A DNA stretch of 15,539 bases from Anaerolineaceae bacterium UBA700 (GCA_002298885.1 DBMK01000338.1:1-15539); one strand, 5' to 3'. Shown: positions 6,852-14,883, counted from the first letter of the stretch. Program-made: numbers and translations. The notes: generated by a model from the letters alone, not told the origin.

Positions 6852-7385
6852 CTAGCGATCGGCCAGTTTGACAATCCAATCTAAAAAGAATTTTTGGATT
6901 TTCTTCACCGCCCGCCTGACCGGTGGTGAAAGCGGCTGGCCAAAATCAAAGCCAGCACCCTCGACGCCCAATAAACCCACAGCGCAATGCAACTGATTGA
7001 CCAAGTATTCCCCAAGGACGCTCAACGGCATCCCGTGGGTCAGGGCGCTGACCCCTTCCAGATCGCTGAGCTCGATCCAAGCGATCCGGCCGGGAACCGG
7101 ATTACTTGGATGCGGACGCACTGCATCGATCAACAGGATGAATTCAGGTTGGAAACGCCGCAATTGGCCGCTGAAATTCTCTGGCACTGGACCAGTATCC
7201 AGGACCAGAAGGGCCTCAGATTGAATGCCCGCGGATTGGAGCAGGCGCGCCGCCTGCACTCCGGCGGCGTCATCCCCCCATAGCTCGCTGCCGATCCCGA
7301 CGACCGCCAGACGAACGGCTGGGCTACTCGGGCTGAGGGGCTTTATCGCCCTTTTGATCGAGCTGCGCCAGGAGGGCCTGGACAT
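6852..7385 (-). CDS. hycI: HycI/HyaD-type hydrogenase maturation protease
   Basis: A 177-aa cytosolic endopeptidase that removes the C-terminal tail of the [NiFe] hydrogenase large subunit after nickel insertion. Family features are GIGSELWGDDAAG (residues 30-42, acidic metal-sensing D38/D39), LLIDAV with D87, and THGMPLS with H117; these match the three nickel-contacting residues of HycI/HybD. It is the last gene of the hydrogenase operon, and the large subunit encoded four genes upstream carries a matching 27-residue tail. The ATG at 7385 is preferred because GGAAGG lies 7 nt upstream; ATG 7400 is the alternative. Either start lies within the NuoI-like gene (62 or 77 nt overlap), and no start codon exists closer to the conserved domain. 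The N-terminal 25 residues are basic and serine/proline-rich. Confidence 0.88.
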   Translation of the reverse strand: MSRPSWRSSIKRAIKPLSPSSPAVRLAVVGIGSELWGDDAAGVQAARLLQSAGIQSEALLVLDTGPVPENFSGQLRRFQPEFILLIDAVRPHPSNPVPGRIAWIELSDLEGVSALTHGMPLSVLGEYLVNQLHCAVGLLGVEGAGFDFGQPLSPPVRRAVKKIQKFFLDWIVKLADR

Positions 7386-7752
7386 CTTCGGTCCTTCCAT
7401 AATAAACCACGAAAGGTTCTTGGGTCAGCGAGGCCAGCTCCCATTCTTCGTTCGACAGGCCGATGCATTTGAACCGGCAGTTTTCAACGCACTGGGCGCA
7501 AAAAGTGCAGCGATCGGTGTGGTATTTCAAAACGAAACGTTTGTTGACCTTATCGATAACAATCAGCTCCAGCGCGTCCGAAGGGCAGTCCTTGACGCAC
7601 AACTGGCATCCGGAACACTTCTGGGGGTCCCAGTACAGCTTGCCCCGCAGCCGATCTGGATTGGGATAATGCACGAATGGATAGGATTCGGTCACTGGAC
7701 GACTTACCAGGGACTGCATGATTTGTCCAAGCATTGCACCGATTGTCGACAT
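7324..7752 (-). CDS. NuoI-like 2[4Fe-4S] ferredoxin subunit of the hydrogenase (MbhN/HycF/EchF type)
   Basis: A 142-aa electron-transfer subunit carrying two [4Fe-4S] clusters. Ligands are C46, C49, C52, C56 (KCSGCQLCVKDCP) and C82, C85, C88, C92 (RCTFCAQCVENCRFKC). The second motif has Arg instead of the usual Pro after the last ligand, and an extra C96. In group 4 hydrogenases this subunit takes electrons from soluble ferredoxin and passes them to the small-subunit cluster; it sits on the cytoplasmic side of the membrane arm. The C-terminal 45 residues (EEWELASLTQEPFVVYYGR onward) are typical of hydrogenase-linked versions. A perfect AGGAGG stands 5 nt before the ATG and overlaps the stop codon of the NuoH-like gene. 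Confidence 0.92.
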   Translation of the reverse strand: MSTIGAMLGQIMQSLVSRPVTESYPFVHYPNPDRLRGKLYWDPQKCSGCQLCVKDCPSDALELIVIDKVNKRFVLKYHTDRCTFCAQCVENCRFKCIGLSNEEWELASLTQEPFVVYYGRTEDVQALLAQLDQKGDKAPQPE

Positions 7753-7761
7753 GCAAACCTC

Positions 7762-8697
7762 CTAAAATAAACCGCGCACGGCCTGCCCGGCCCAAATTGC
7801 CAGGAGCTGAACTAATGCCAGGATTGCCCCCACCCGCCACCACAGCCCAACCGTTTGGTCGATGCGCAGGCGAGCAAACAGCGACTGGAGCAGCGCCGTT
7901 ACCAGCAGTAAGACCGCTGTCTTGAGGATGAAATCCAGTGGATTGGATAAGCCGCCCAGGTAAAAAGCGGAGACGAGCGAAAGCCCGATCACCAGCTCGA
8001 CGTTGCGGCCGATTTTGAATAAAGCCAGGCCGCGCCCGCTGTATTCGGTCAAAGCGCCAGATACGATTTCCGTTTCGGCCTCCGGGGCGTCAAACGGAGG
8101 CAGCTCGAGCTTGCCCATCAACCCCACGATGGCCACGATAAATCCAACCGGCTGGGTGACGATCATCCACAGGTTCTGCTGGGCAAAGGTGTTGATCTCG
8201 CTGATCTGCCAGGTGCCGGCGGCGATTGCAGGCCCAAGCAGCGCCAACAGGAACGGCGCCTCGTAGGAGAAGAGCTGAGTCAGGGCGCGCGTGGCACCTA
8301 CGATCGAGAACCGGTCCAGCGTATTGGCGCCGGCCAGGCCGATGCACAGGGTCATCATGCTGAGCAAATACAGTGTGACGATCAGGTCCCCGCGGAAGCT
8401 GTAGGATGGATTCCACCCGGCAATCGGGACGTATAACGCCGCTGTCAAGGCTCCCGCAAGGGCAACCATGGGCAGCGCCAAAAACAAACCGGCGTGTACG
8501 CCCTGGGGAATGATTTCTTCCTTTGCAAGCAGCTTCACCCAATCCGCCAGCGGCTGAAACCAGCGCGGCCCAATGCGGTTCTGGAAGCGAGCAACGAGCT
8601 TTCGGTCTACAAACTCGTACAGCATGCCCCACCCCAGTAAAAAGATCCCGCCGGGGAACAAAAGCAGTGCAATGAGGGGATGAAAAGTATTGTTCAT
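7762..8697 (-). CDS. NuoH-like membrane subunit of the hydrogenase (MbhM/HycD/EchB type)
   Basis: A 311-aa integral membrane protein with about eight helices, linking the soluble hydrogenase module to the ion-pumping arm. It shows the NuoH hallmarks: NRIGPRWFQPLADWVKLLAKE near the N-terminus and PFDAPEAETEIVSG followed by ALTEYSGRGLALFKIG in the middle, a loop with the charged residues that form the coupling funnel. Length fits the family (about 310-330). The frame is open 61 codons further upstream, but those residues are antisense-like and lie inside the large-subunit gene. The ATG at 8697 overlaps the large-subunit stop by 4 nt (ATGA) and starts MNNTFHPLIALLLFPGG, the first helix, so it is preferred. 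Confidence 0.93.
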   Translation of the reverse strand: MNNTFHPLIALLLFPGGIFLLGWGMLYEFVDRKLVARFQNRIGPRWFQPLADWVKLLAKEEIIPQGVHAGLFLALPMVALAGALTAALYVPIAGWNPSYSFRGDLIVTLYLLSMMTLCIGLAGANTLDRFSIVGATRALTQLFSYEAPFLLALLGPAIAAGTWQISEINTFAQQNLWMIVTQPVGFIVAIVGLMGKLELPPFDAPEAETEIVSGALTEYSGRGLALFKIGRNVELVIGLSLVSAFYLGGLSNPLDFILKTAVLLLVTALLQSLFARLRIDQTVGLWWRVGAILALVQLLAIWAGQAVRGLF

Positions 8698-9878
8698 CGG
8701 TAGTGTTCTATCCCAAAACGGCGTAATTCTTCCCAGCTCCACAACTGGCTTTCGCCGGCTCTGCGGATGGTGACGCTGCGATCGTTGCAAGAGAAGCACG
8801 GATCGATTCCAGCCAGGAGCATCGGCATATCTGCCAGGTTGTGGCCCACAGCCAGGTTCTGCACGGAGGCCCAATTGCACAGGCTGGGCGTGCGCACCTT
8901 CACCCGTTCCGGTTTATCCGAGCCGTTGCTCTTCAAAAAATAGAAAAGCTCGCCGCGTGGCGCTTCGACCCGGCTGATGGCTTCACCTTCGGGGATGCGG
9001 CGCGGGACGCGCACGGTCAAATCGCCGTCCGGCAGATTTTCGATGATCTCGCGCACCAAACGGTAGCTCTCGAATAACTCGCGGATGCGAACCACGAAAC
9101 GCGCCGCCAGATCCCCGGCGGTCTCGGTCACGATCTGCACCGGGAAATCGACGTAACCGGCGTAGGGCGAATCGACGCGTACGTCGCGCGCCAGCCCCGA
9201 GGCTCGGCCGGTCGGTCCGATGGCGTCAAAGCGCTCGGCCTGGTCCAGGCTCATCAGACCGATATGCTTGGTGCGGCCCAGGAAGGTCTCATCCGTAGTG
9301 ACGACTTTAAGATAATACCGGGTGCGCTCTTCGAGGAAATCGATCCCCTTCAGGATGGCATCCGAGTTCTTCTGGTCCAGGTCGAATTTGATGCCTCCCA
9401 GGACGTTGGCCGAATAGTTGACCCGGTTCCCGCTCAGGTTTTCAAGGATGTCCATCACGGTTTCGCGGTCGCGCCAGGAATACATGAACAGCGTGTCGAA
9501 GCCGCCTTCATGGGCGCAGACGCCCAGCCACAGCAGATGGCTGTGAATGCGTTCGAGCTCCATGAACAGAGTGCGGATGGCCTGGGCGCGCGGCGGAACG
9601 GTGACTTTGGCTAATTTTTCGACCCCCAGGGAATAAGCTGAAGCGTGCGCATGCGAGCAGATCCCGCAGATGCGCTCCAACAGGTAGAGGTCCTGGATCC
9701 AGTTGCGCTGTTCGCAAGCCTTTTCAATTCCCCGGTGTACGTATCCCAGCCGGATCGCCGCTCCGGTGACAATTTCACCATCAACGGTAAATTCAAAATG
9801 GCCGGGCTCCTTTAAAGCCGGGTGTTGGGGGCCAATCGGGACAACAAATTTCTGGGGAGAGGCAGGCGCGTCGGTCAT
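8694..9878 (-). CDS. [NiFe] hydrogenase large (catalytic) subunit, group 4, NuoD-like
   Basis: A 394-aa catalytic subunit of a membrane-bound group 4 [NiFe] hydrogenase. It keeps both nickel-binding motifs: L1 RICGICSHAH with C71, C74 and H78, and L2 DPCFSCNDR with C361, C364 and R367. This separates it from complex I NuoD and from Mbx/Mbs-type relatives, which lack some of these cysteines. The reaction is reversible proton reduction to H2. The 27 residues after R367 match the position where HycI trims HycE, so the mature protein would be about 367 aa. H19 in the N-terminal GPQHPAL loop is also conserved with NuoD. The start overlaps the NuoC-like stop by 4 nt, with AGGAG 5 nt upstream. The subgroup within group 4 cannot be fixed by eye. 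Confidence 0.95.
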   Translation of the reverse strand: MTDAPASPQKFVVPIGPQHPALKEPGHFEFTVDGEIVTGAAIRLGYVHRGIEKACEQRNWIQDLYLLERICGICSHAHASAYSLGVEKLAKVTVPPRAQAIRTLFMELERIHSHLLWLGVCAHEGGFDTLFMYSWRDRETVMDILENLSGNRVNYSANVLGGIKFDLDQKNSDAILKGIDFLEERTRYYLKVVTTDETFLGRTKHIGLMSLDQAERFDAIGPTGRASGLARDVRVDSPYAGYVDFPVQIVTETAGDLAARFVVRIRELFESYRLVREIIENLPDGDLTVRVPRRIPEGEAISRVEAPRGELFYFLKSNGSDKPERVKVRTPSLCNWASVQNLAVGHNLADMPMLLAGIDPCFSCNDRSVTIRRAGESQLWSWEELRRFGIEHYR

Positions 9879-10432
9879 TCGGACTCCTTTTCTTGCTCGG
9901 CCGCGCCGCCAAACCCCTGAAAGGATTTCCGCAAGGGGAATACGCCGTCAGGCCAATCATCGGGTAGTAAAAGTTTATCGGTATTGGGAGTTCCAACCAG
10001 GGTGATGCCGAACATCTCGATCATTTCGCGCTCGAAGAGCGTGGCAGTGGGGACCAGGTCGCAAATAGAGGGCAGGGTAGCCGACGAATACCGCACACCG
10101 ACCCGCAACGTTAAAACACACGCACCCTGGCAGAAATGATACAACACTTCCAGTGTGCCTTCTTTTTCAACACTGACGGCTTCAGGCTCGCCCTCCTCTG
10201 AAACGCGCTGCCAGCGCTGTTCGTCCGGCGCTGGCCCGGCCGTGCCAGGATGATCTAACCCAGTAATCGCCGCCAGGTATCCCCAGCGCGCTTCCACCAG
10301 GGCCTTGACGGCAGGTTTGAGCGCTTTATCCTGAATTGCCACGTCCAGCCGCTCCGGCGATGGGTGAGATATGACCCCGTCCCAGGGGGCCAGGATTTGT
10401 TCGGCAGTCTGAAGTGTTTCGGTATAATCCAT
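9875..10432 (-). CDS. NuoC-like subunit of the hydrogenase (MbhK/EchD type)
   Basis: A 185-aa soluble subunit of the 30-kDa complex I family. The signature EREMIEMFGI followed by LLLPDDWPDGVFPLRKSF lies near residues 132-170. It has no cofactor; it stabilises the contact between the large and small subunits on the cytoplasmic side. The N-terminal half is weakly conserved, as usual. The ATG at 10432 has GGGAGA 4 nt upstream. A 62-bp gap with a strong hairpin separates it from the small-subunit gene, the largest gap in an otherwise packed operon. Confidence 0.9.
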   Translation of the reverse strand: MDYTETLQTAEQILAPWDGVISHPSPERLDVAIQDKALKPAVKALVEARWGYLAAITGLDHPGTAGPAPDEQRWQRVSEEGEPEAVSVEKEGTLEVLYHFCQGACVLTLRVGVRYSSATLPSICDLVPTATLFEREMIEMFGITLVGTPNTDKLLLPDDWPDGVFPLRKSFQGFGGAAEQEKESE

Positions 10433-10458
10433 GCTTTCTCCCGTAATATTTCAGGCAA

Positions 10459-10500
10459 TAAAAAGGCTTAGCTTCACGCCGGTCGGCGTGCCGGCTAACC
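10459..10500 (-). terminator. Terminator-like hairpin inside the hydrogenase operon
   Basis: On the minus strand the stem is GGTTAGC + CCG / CACGCC, loop GACC, GGCGTG / AA + GCTAAGCC (one bulged G), followed by TTTTTATT. The inner 6-bp stem is perfect (10475-10480 with 10485-10490) and the outer stem is 7 bp (10465-10472 with 10494-10500). The plus strand also has a six-T run right after it. The hairpin overlaps the stop codon of the small-subunit gene and lies about 27 bp before the start of the NuoC-like gene. It could attenuate transcription, protect the upstream transcript's 3' end, or mark a processing site. Confidence 0.6.
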
Positions 10501-10944
10501 TTTTTTAAGTCCTTCCAATAGTTGGACCACTCCGTAAATGATCGCTTCGGGGCGTGGCGGGCATCCGGGGATGAATACGTCCACCGGCAGCACTTCCCCG
10601 ATACTGCCGACGATGTTATAACAGCCTTGAAATGCCCCGCCCGAAATCCCGCACGAGCCGACAGCCACCACGAACTTGGGCTCGGGCATCTGAGCGTACA
10701 CCCGCAGCAGGCGGTCGCGGGACTGGCGCGTGACCGGACCGGTGCAAATCAAAACGTCGGCGTGGCGGGGGCTGCCCTGCAGCTTGATGCCGAACCGCTC
10801 CAGGTCGTAGCGCGGGGTGAGCGTCGCCAGGATCTCGATATCGCATCCGTTGCACGAGCCGCTGTTGTAATGCACCAGCCAGGGAGAATTAATCCGCGCC
10901 CAGGTCTTTATCTTACCCATAACCGAATTCCAGGCAATATCCAT
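10495..10944 (-). CDS. [NiFe] hydrogenase small subunit, NuoB-like (MbhJ/EchC type)
   Basis: A 149-aa short small subunit holding the single proximal [4Fe-4S] cluster next to the Ni-Fe site. Ligands are C31 and C34 (GSCNGCDIE), C98 (GSCGISGG) and C128 (PGCPPRPEAI). The CxGC spacing is the hydrogenase form; complex I NuoB has adjacent cysteines. E37 after the first pair is conserved in the family. There is no Tat signal, as expected for group 4 enzymes facing the cytoplasm. AAGGAGAG stands 4 nt before the ATG. Ten bp separate it from the upstream NuoA-like gene. The stop codon is part of the hairpin at 10459-10500. Confidence 0.94.
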   Translation of the reverse strand: MDIAWNSVMGKIKTWARINSPWLVHYNSGSCNGCDIEILATLTPRYDLERFGIKLQGSPRHADVLICTGPVTRQSRDRLLRVYAQMPEPKFVVAVGSCGISGGAFQGCYNIVGSIGEVLPVDVFIPGCPPRPEAIIYGVVQLLEGLKKG

Positions 10945-10954
10945 GATTCTCTCC

Positions 10955-11266
10955 TTAGCCCAGTATCAGCGCGACCAGCGCCACCAGTAAACCAACGATA
11001 TAAATGGGGGAAACGTTCGTCAGTGAGCCGCTTCCCAGTACCAGCATCCCCAGGTGCAGGATGGCAAAGAAAAAGGCAACCAAAAAAAAGGGCTTGTAAC
11101 CTGGGGACGCCAGGTTGGTCGGGGCGGCTTCGCCGCTGCTGTACACGCTTGTCTTGGCCGGGTCAGATTTCGACGGGCCGGCCAGTTCCTTGCCGAACAG
11201 GGCAATCACCAGTACGAGCGGAACATAGATCAAAAAAGCAAAAGGAGGCGTCAAGATCCAATCCAT
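10955..11266 (-). CDS. NuoA-like small membrane subunit (MbhI-like position)
   Basis: A 103-aa membrane protein with three predicted helices (about 9-25, 58-78, 86-102). Between helices 1 and 2 it has VYSSGEAAP (41-49), which corresponds in place and form to the YECG..P loop of NuoA, with Ser in place of the Cys. FFLVAFFFAILHLGML matches the second NuoA helix. In the membrane-bound hydrogenases a similar small subunit packs beside the NuoH-like protein at the junction of the two arms. The ATG has GGAGG 6-7 nt upstream. The assignment rests on this motif, helix pattern and gene position; overall identity to NuoA looks low. Confidence 0.7.
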   Translation of the reverse strand: MDWILTPPFAFLIYVPLVLVIALFGKELAGPSKSDPAKTSVYSSGEAAPTNLASPGYKPFFLVAFFFAILHLGMLVLGSGSLTNVSPIYIVGLLVALVALILG

Positions 11267-11279
11267 GTTGTTCCTCCGG

Positions 11280-12797
11280 CTACCTGCTAAATACCGCCGC
11301 CAGAACCTGGGCGGCAGGGGTCGTTAAACCGTTGGCCAAAGACGGCCAGAAACCAAGCACGATGATCGCCGCCGCCAAGAGAAGCAACGGGATGGTGATC
11401 AAAACTGGCACCCGGGCCCCGTTCTTGACCGCTTCGCCGGCCTCGTGGCGATACATGCGGTTGACCAATGGGGCGTAATAACCCAGCGACAGTACGCTGT
11501 TGAGGGCGGCGAAGATCACAAGTGCCATCACCCAGCCGTTGCCCGTATCGAAGCCAGCCACGAAGATCTGCCATTTGGACATGAACCCGGCCAGTGGCGG
11601 CAGGCCGCCCAGTCCCAGCACAGCCACGCTGAAAGCAAAGGCCACCAGCGGGTATTTGGTCGCTGCCCCGTCTAAATCCTTGCGTACCAGCGGATTATGG
11701 CTGCCACGTGAGAGCCACAACACGTACAGGAATGCGCCGGCGCATAAAAAGGCCAATCCTTTCATCAGAGCGTGCGTGATGATGTGGAAGAAACCACCGG
11801 CAGCTCCCTGCTGGCTGCCAAATGCTGCCGCCACCCCAATACCGACCAGGATGTACCCCATGTGGCTGACTGACGAATAAGCCAACAGGCGTTTGACCTG
11901 GTCCTGGCGCAAGGCCATCAGGTTGCCCAGGAGCATATTGAAGGCGCCAAAACCGAGCAGGTAAAAACCCCACGAATTGGCAGTGCCGGCCAGGCTGCCC
12001 AGAACGCGCAGCAGCGCCACCAGCCCGGCTTCGATGACCACGCCCGAAAGCATGGCGCTGATGCCGCTCGGCGCCTGCGAATGGGCGTCCGGCAGCCAGG
12101 TGTGCAGCGGGACCAGCGCAACCTTGACGCCAAAGCCGATCAGGAAAAGCGCTCCGGAGGCCAGGTACAGAGGTGTCATCCCCTGCGCCACGGCGGTGCG
12201 AATGGCGCCGAATTCCAGGCTCCCGGATTGGGCCAGGACCAGGCTGATCCCCAGCAGCACCAGCACCGATCCGGAGGCGCTCTGGACCAGGTATTTTACG
12301 CCGGCTTCCAACGAGGCTGCCTGCCGGCGATAAAAGGCAACCAGCATGTACGAGGTGATGGCCATGGCCTCGAACCATACCCACAGGTTGAACAGGTCGG
12401 TGGCGCAGCCCAGGCCGACGATCGTGCCGGTCATGGCGACCAACAGGGCGTAGAACTTTTCCTCGCCGACTTCGGCGCGCATGTAAAAGATCGAGAACAG
12501 GGTTACCAGAAAGCTCAAACCGAGGACGACCGCTGCCAGCAGGGCTCCAATGCCATCCATGGATAGCGCAAGCAAGCCGATGTTCCAGGTGACCGGACGG
12601 CCCGCCAGGGCATCCGGCAGGGCAAAGCCGAAGGCGACAATTGCTGCGGCCAGGGTCAAGAGCGCCAGCCAACCGGCCGGATTGCGGGTGTACGAATCGC
12701 CGCGGCGACGAGCGACCAGGCGGCCAGCCAGGTAAATCAACAGGCTGCCGACGAAGGGAATGAGGATCAACCAGCGGATTGCGGTGTTGGCATCCAT
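11280..12797 (-). CDS. NuoN/NuoM/MrpD-like antiporter subunit
   Basis: A 505-aa, about 14-helix ion-translocating subunit of the complex I/Mrp antiporter family. Key charged sites are present: Glu in WVWFEAMAITSYML, Lys in GVKYLVQSASGS, Lys in VKVALVPLHTWLPDAHSQAP, the family block SGISAMLSGVVIEAGL, Lys in VKRLLAYSSVSHMGY, and His/Lys in HIITHALMKGLAFL. It resembles MrpD/MbhH at least as much as NuoN. The ATG at 12797 has GGAGG 8 nt upstream; a TTG five codons earlier would overlap the NuoL-like stop and is less likely. One base separates it from that stop codon. It probably forms one of two H+ or Na+ channels in the membrane arm. Confidence 0.9.
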   Translation of the reverse strand: MDANTAIRWLILIPFVGSLLIYLAGRLVARRRGDSYTRNPAGWLALLTLAAAIVAFGFALPDALAGRPVTWNIGLLALSMDGIGALLAAVVLGLSFLVTLFSIFYMRAEVGEEKFYALLVAMTGTIVGLGCATDLFNLWVWFEAMAITSYMLVAFYRRQAASLEAGVKYLVQSASGSVLVLLGISLVLAQSGSLEFGAIRTAVAQGMTPLYLASGALFLIGFGVKVALVPLHTWLPDAHSQAPSGISAMLSGVVIEAGLVALLRVLGSLAGTANSWGFYLLGFGAFNMLLGNLMALRQDQVKRLLAYSSVSHMGYILVGIGVAAAFGSQQGAAGGFFHIITHALMKGLAFLCAGAFLYVLWLSRGSHNPLVRKDLDGAATKYPLVAFAFSVAVLGLGGLPPLAGFMSKWQIFVAGFDTGNGWVMALVIFAALNSVLSLGYYAPLVNRMYRHEAGEAVKNGARVPVLITIPLLLLAAAIIVLGFWPSLANGLTTPAAQVLAAVFSR

Positions 12798-12798
12798 G

Positions 12799-14568
12799 TT
12801 ACCGGCCTCCAATTACCACTAAGGCCAGGACGACGACCAGGCCAAAAACAATCCCCGTCACGTTCCAGTTCAGCAAGCCGGTCTGGGTGGCGCGCAGTTT
12901 CTCGGCTGAGGTCTGCGTCGTCCAGACGATGGCCCGGTTGATGGCCTCGAACCCAAAGCTGTTCGATGCAGCCCAGCCAAACGGCCGCAAGCCTCTGACC
13001 AAGCCGGCCAGGCTGGCCCGGAAAACCCAGGCCAGGATGCCCAACGCGATCACGGCCAGGGCAATCAACGTCGCCGGAGCAGTAACGATTTCTTGCAGGA
13101 AAAATCCGGTGGTTTGGGTTTCGAGTCCGAGCTTTTTAAAGGACGGGACACCCGCCAGGAGCTGGCTGAACGGGCCGGCCAGCAGCCAGGTGGTCAGCGT
13201 ACCCAGCGCCAGCGGCGCCAGGGCAACCTGCATGGCCATTCCGGCTTCGTGAGCGTGCAGGTGGCTGCGGGACTGGCCGTAAAAAACCATCCACACGCAG
13301 CGGATTGTGTACAGCGCGGTCAACCCGGCTCCAAGTACCATCAGGGCGTAAGCCCAGACCATTCCGTTCTCTTCGCCGTACGCCAGGCCGGATTCGAGCA
13401 CCAGCTCCTTGCTCCAAAATCCGTTCAGGATCGGCAGGCCGGCCAGCGCCAGTGCGCCGATGACGAAAACCGTGCGCACGAACGGCATCTGCTTGCCAAG
13501 CCCACCCATCTGGCGCATGTCTCGCGTCCCGACGGAGTGGATGACAGCGCCGGCGCCCAGAAAGAGCAGCGCTTTGAAGACCGAATGGCTGAAGAGGTGG
13601 AACTGGCTGGCGTAAATGCCGCCCGCGCCCACCGCGTAGACCATGTAGCCCAACTGGCTGACGGTCGAATAAGCCAGGACGCGCTTCAAATCCGTAGCCA
13701 CTAATGCCATGCACGCCGCCAGCAACGCCGTGATCACTCCCACCAACACAACGGCCGTCGTCCAGCCTGGAACGTCTTTGAACGCCGGGTAAAACCGGGC
13801 TAACAGGTAAACGCCGGCGTTAACCATAGTCGCGGCGTGGATCAAGGCACTAATCGGGGTCGGCGCTTCCATCGCATCCGGTAACCAGGTCTGGAAGGGG
13901 AACTGAGCCGATTTGGCCGCCGCGGCGATGAGGCAGCCAAAGGCCATCACTGCCAGGATGTTGGCCGGGATGCCGCCGGGGTTTGCCAGGAAAGCGCTGA
14001 TGTCGTAGCTCTTCTGATAGGTATAAAGCAACAGGGCGCCAGCCAGAAGGCCGATGCCGCCCAGTTGGGTGATGATAAGGGCCTTGATGCCGCCGGCAAC
14101 CGCTTTAGGATCGTCGTTATGGAAGGAGATCAGGGCATACGAGCACAGCGCTGTGATTTCCCAGAAGAAGAACATCAAGAGCAGGTTGCTGGTGAGCACC
14201 AGCCCAGCCATGGCGCCGATGAAAAACAGCACAAAGGCGTAATACCGCCCGAGCTGAGCTTCGCCTTTCATGTAACCGATCGAGAAAATAACCGCCAGGC
14301 TGCCGATTACGGTGGCAATCGCCGCCAGGAAGACCCCCAGGCCATCGGCGACGAAGGTAAAATCGCCGAAAACACCCCCGATGGGAATGGTCACAGCCAC
14401 ATCGGCAGACGCCTGGGTCATCAATCCCAGGCCAGCCAGCCCTGAAAGCACCGCAAAGGCAACCGCTATTCCATGCTGCCAGCGCTCAGGCCTGTTCCCG
14501 AACAGCCATACTACCAACGCCCCGGCCCACGGCAGGCCGATTGTCAAAAAGACCAATGTCCCTACCAT
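12799..14568 (-). CDS. NuoL-like (MrpA-type core) antiporter subunit
   Basis: A 589-aa membrane protein with the NuoL core: Glu in MFFFWEITALCSYALISF, Lys in GGIKALIITQLGGIG, KSAQFPFQTWLPDAMEAPTP with ISALIHAATMVNAGVYL, Lys in LKRVLAYSTVSQLGYMV, and HSVFKALLFLGAGAVIHSVG. Length is close to NuoL (about 610) and far below full MrpA (about 800). The C-terminal segment (QTSAEKLRATQTGLLNWN and a last helix) matches the end of NuoL, including part of the region that gives the lateral helix. The characterised Pyrococcus Mbh hydrogenase has only one such large antiporter subunit; here there are two. GGAGG stands 6 nt before the ATG, and 3 bp separate it from the NuoK-like stop. Confidence 0.93.
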   Translation of the reverse strand: MVGTLVFLTIGLPWAGALVVWLFGNRPERWQHGIAVAFAVLSGLAGLGLMTQASADVAVTIPIGGVFGDFTFVADGLGVFLAAIATVIGSLAVIFSIGYMKGEAQLGRYYAFVLFFIGAMAGLVLTSNLLLMFFFWEITALCSYALISFHNDDPKAVAGGIKALIITQLGGIGLLAGALLLYTYQKSYDISAFLANPGGIPANILAVMAFGCLIAAAAKSAQFPFQTWLPDAMEAPTPISALIHAATMVNAGVYLLARFYPAFKDVPGWTTAVVLVGVITALLAACMALVATDLKRVLAYSTVSQLGYMVYAVGAGGIYASQFHLFSHSVFKALLFLGAGAVIHSVGTRDMRQMGGLGKQMPFVRTVFVIGALALAGLPILNGFWSKELVLESGLAYGEENGMVWAYALMVLGAGLTALYTIRCVWMVFYGQSRSHLHAHEAGMAMQVALAPLALGTLTTWLLAGPFSQLLAGVPSFKKLGLETQTTGFFLQEIVTAPATLIALAVIALGILAWVFRASLAGLVRGLRPFGWAASNSFGFEAINRAIVWTTQTSAEKLRATQTGLLNWNVTGIVFGLVVVLALVVIGGR

Positions 14569-14571
14569 TAG

Positions 14572-14883
14572 CTACCTCCGCAGCGTCGTCAAGGATTTAA
14601 GATCGAGGGTCCCGAAATTCCGGCGAATTTGAACGGCTAACGAAAGGCCAATCACCGCCACGATCGTATCCGCGACGATCACGGTCAGCGCCAGGCTCTG
14701 CCCAACATTTACCTTTCCGCTCAAATTTCCGGCCAGGACCAGTGCCACCATGGCGCCCTTGACCAGGATTTGCAGGGCGACAACCACCTTGATCAAGTTC
14801 CGAGTAATGAGAAGAGCGTAAAAACCAATTCCCAGAAGCCCTAAAACCAATACCACAACACAAGTGACAATGTTAATGCTCAT
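14572..14883 (-). CDS. NuoK/MrpC-like membrane subunit
   Basis: A 103-aa membrane protein with three helices, of the NuoK/MnhC family. GFYALLITRNLIKVVVALQ is followed by ILVKGAMVALVLAG, then a loop, and ALTVIVADTIVAVIGLSLA. In NuoK two membrane Glu residues relay protons; here Lys43 lies in the second helix and Asp72 in the third, so the charge pattern is closer to the Mrp/Mbh type. The frame is open 22 codons further upstream, but the ATG at 14883 has GGAGG 7 nt upstream and starts directly at the first helix. It overlaps the upstream gene by 11 nt. Confidence 0.9.
   Translation of the reverse strand: MSINIVTCVVVLVLGLLGIGFYALLITRNLIKVVVALQILVKGAMVALVLAGNLSGKVNVGQSLALTVIVADTIVAVIGLSLAVQIRRNFGTLDLKSLTTLRR

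Noticed and set aside
6568..6855. 95-codon rightward open frame between the hydrogenase operon and the kinase-like gene
   Set aside because: No ribosome-binding site, no recognisable domain, odd composition, and it runs through the repeats and the hairpin; best read as non-coding.
6880..6907. AATCCAA / TTGGATT inverted repeat near the end of the protease gene
   Set aside because: It lies within coding sequence for Lys/Phe-rich residues, is AT-rich, and lacks terminator features.
10522..11478. 318-codon rightward frame antisense to the hydrogenase genes
   Set aside because: It covers parts of three well-supported leftward genes and has no family motif; GC-rich third positions produce long antisense frames.
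11695..12672. 325-codon leftward frame within the NuoN/MrpD-like gene
   Set aside because: Out-of-frame shadow of the antiporter subunit, rich in Arg, Gly and Pro, with no membrane helices or domains.
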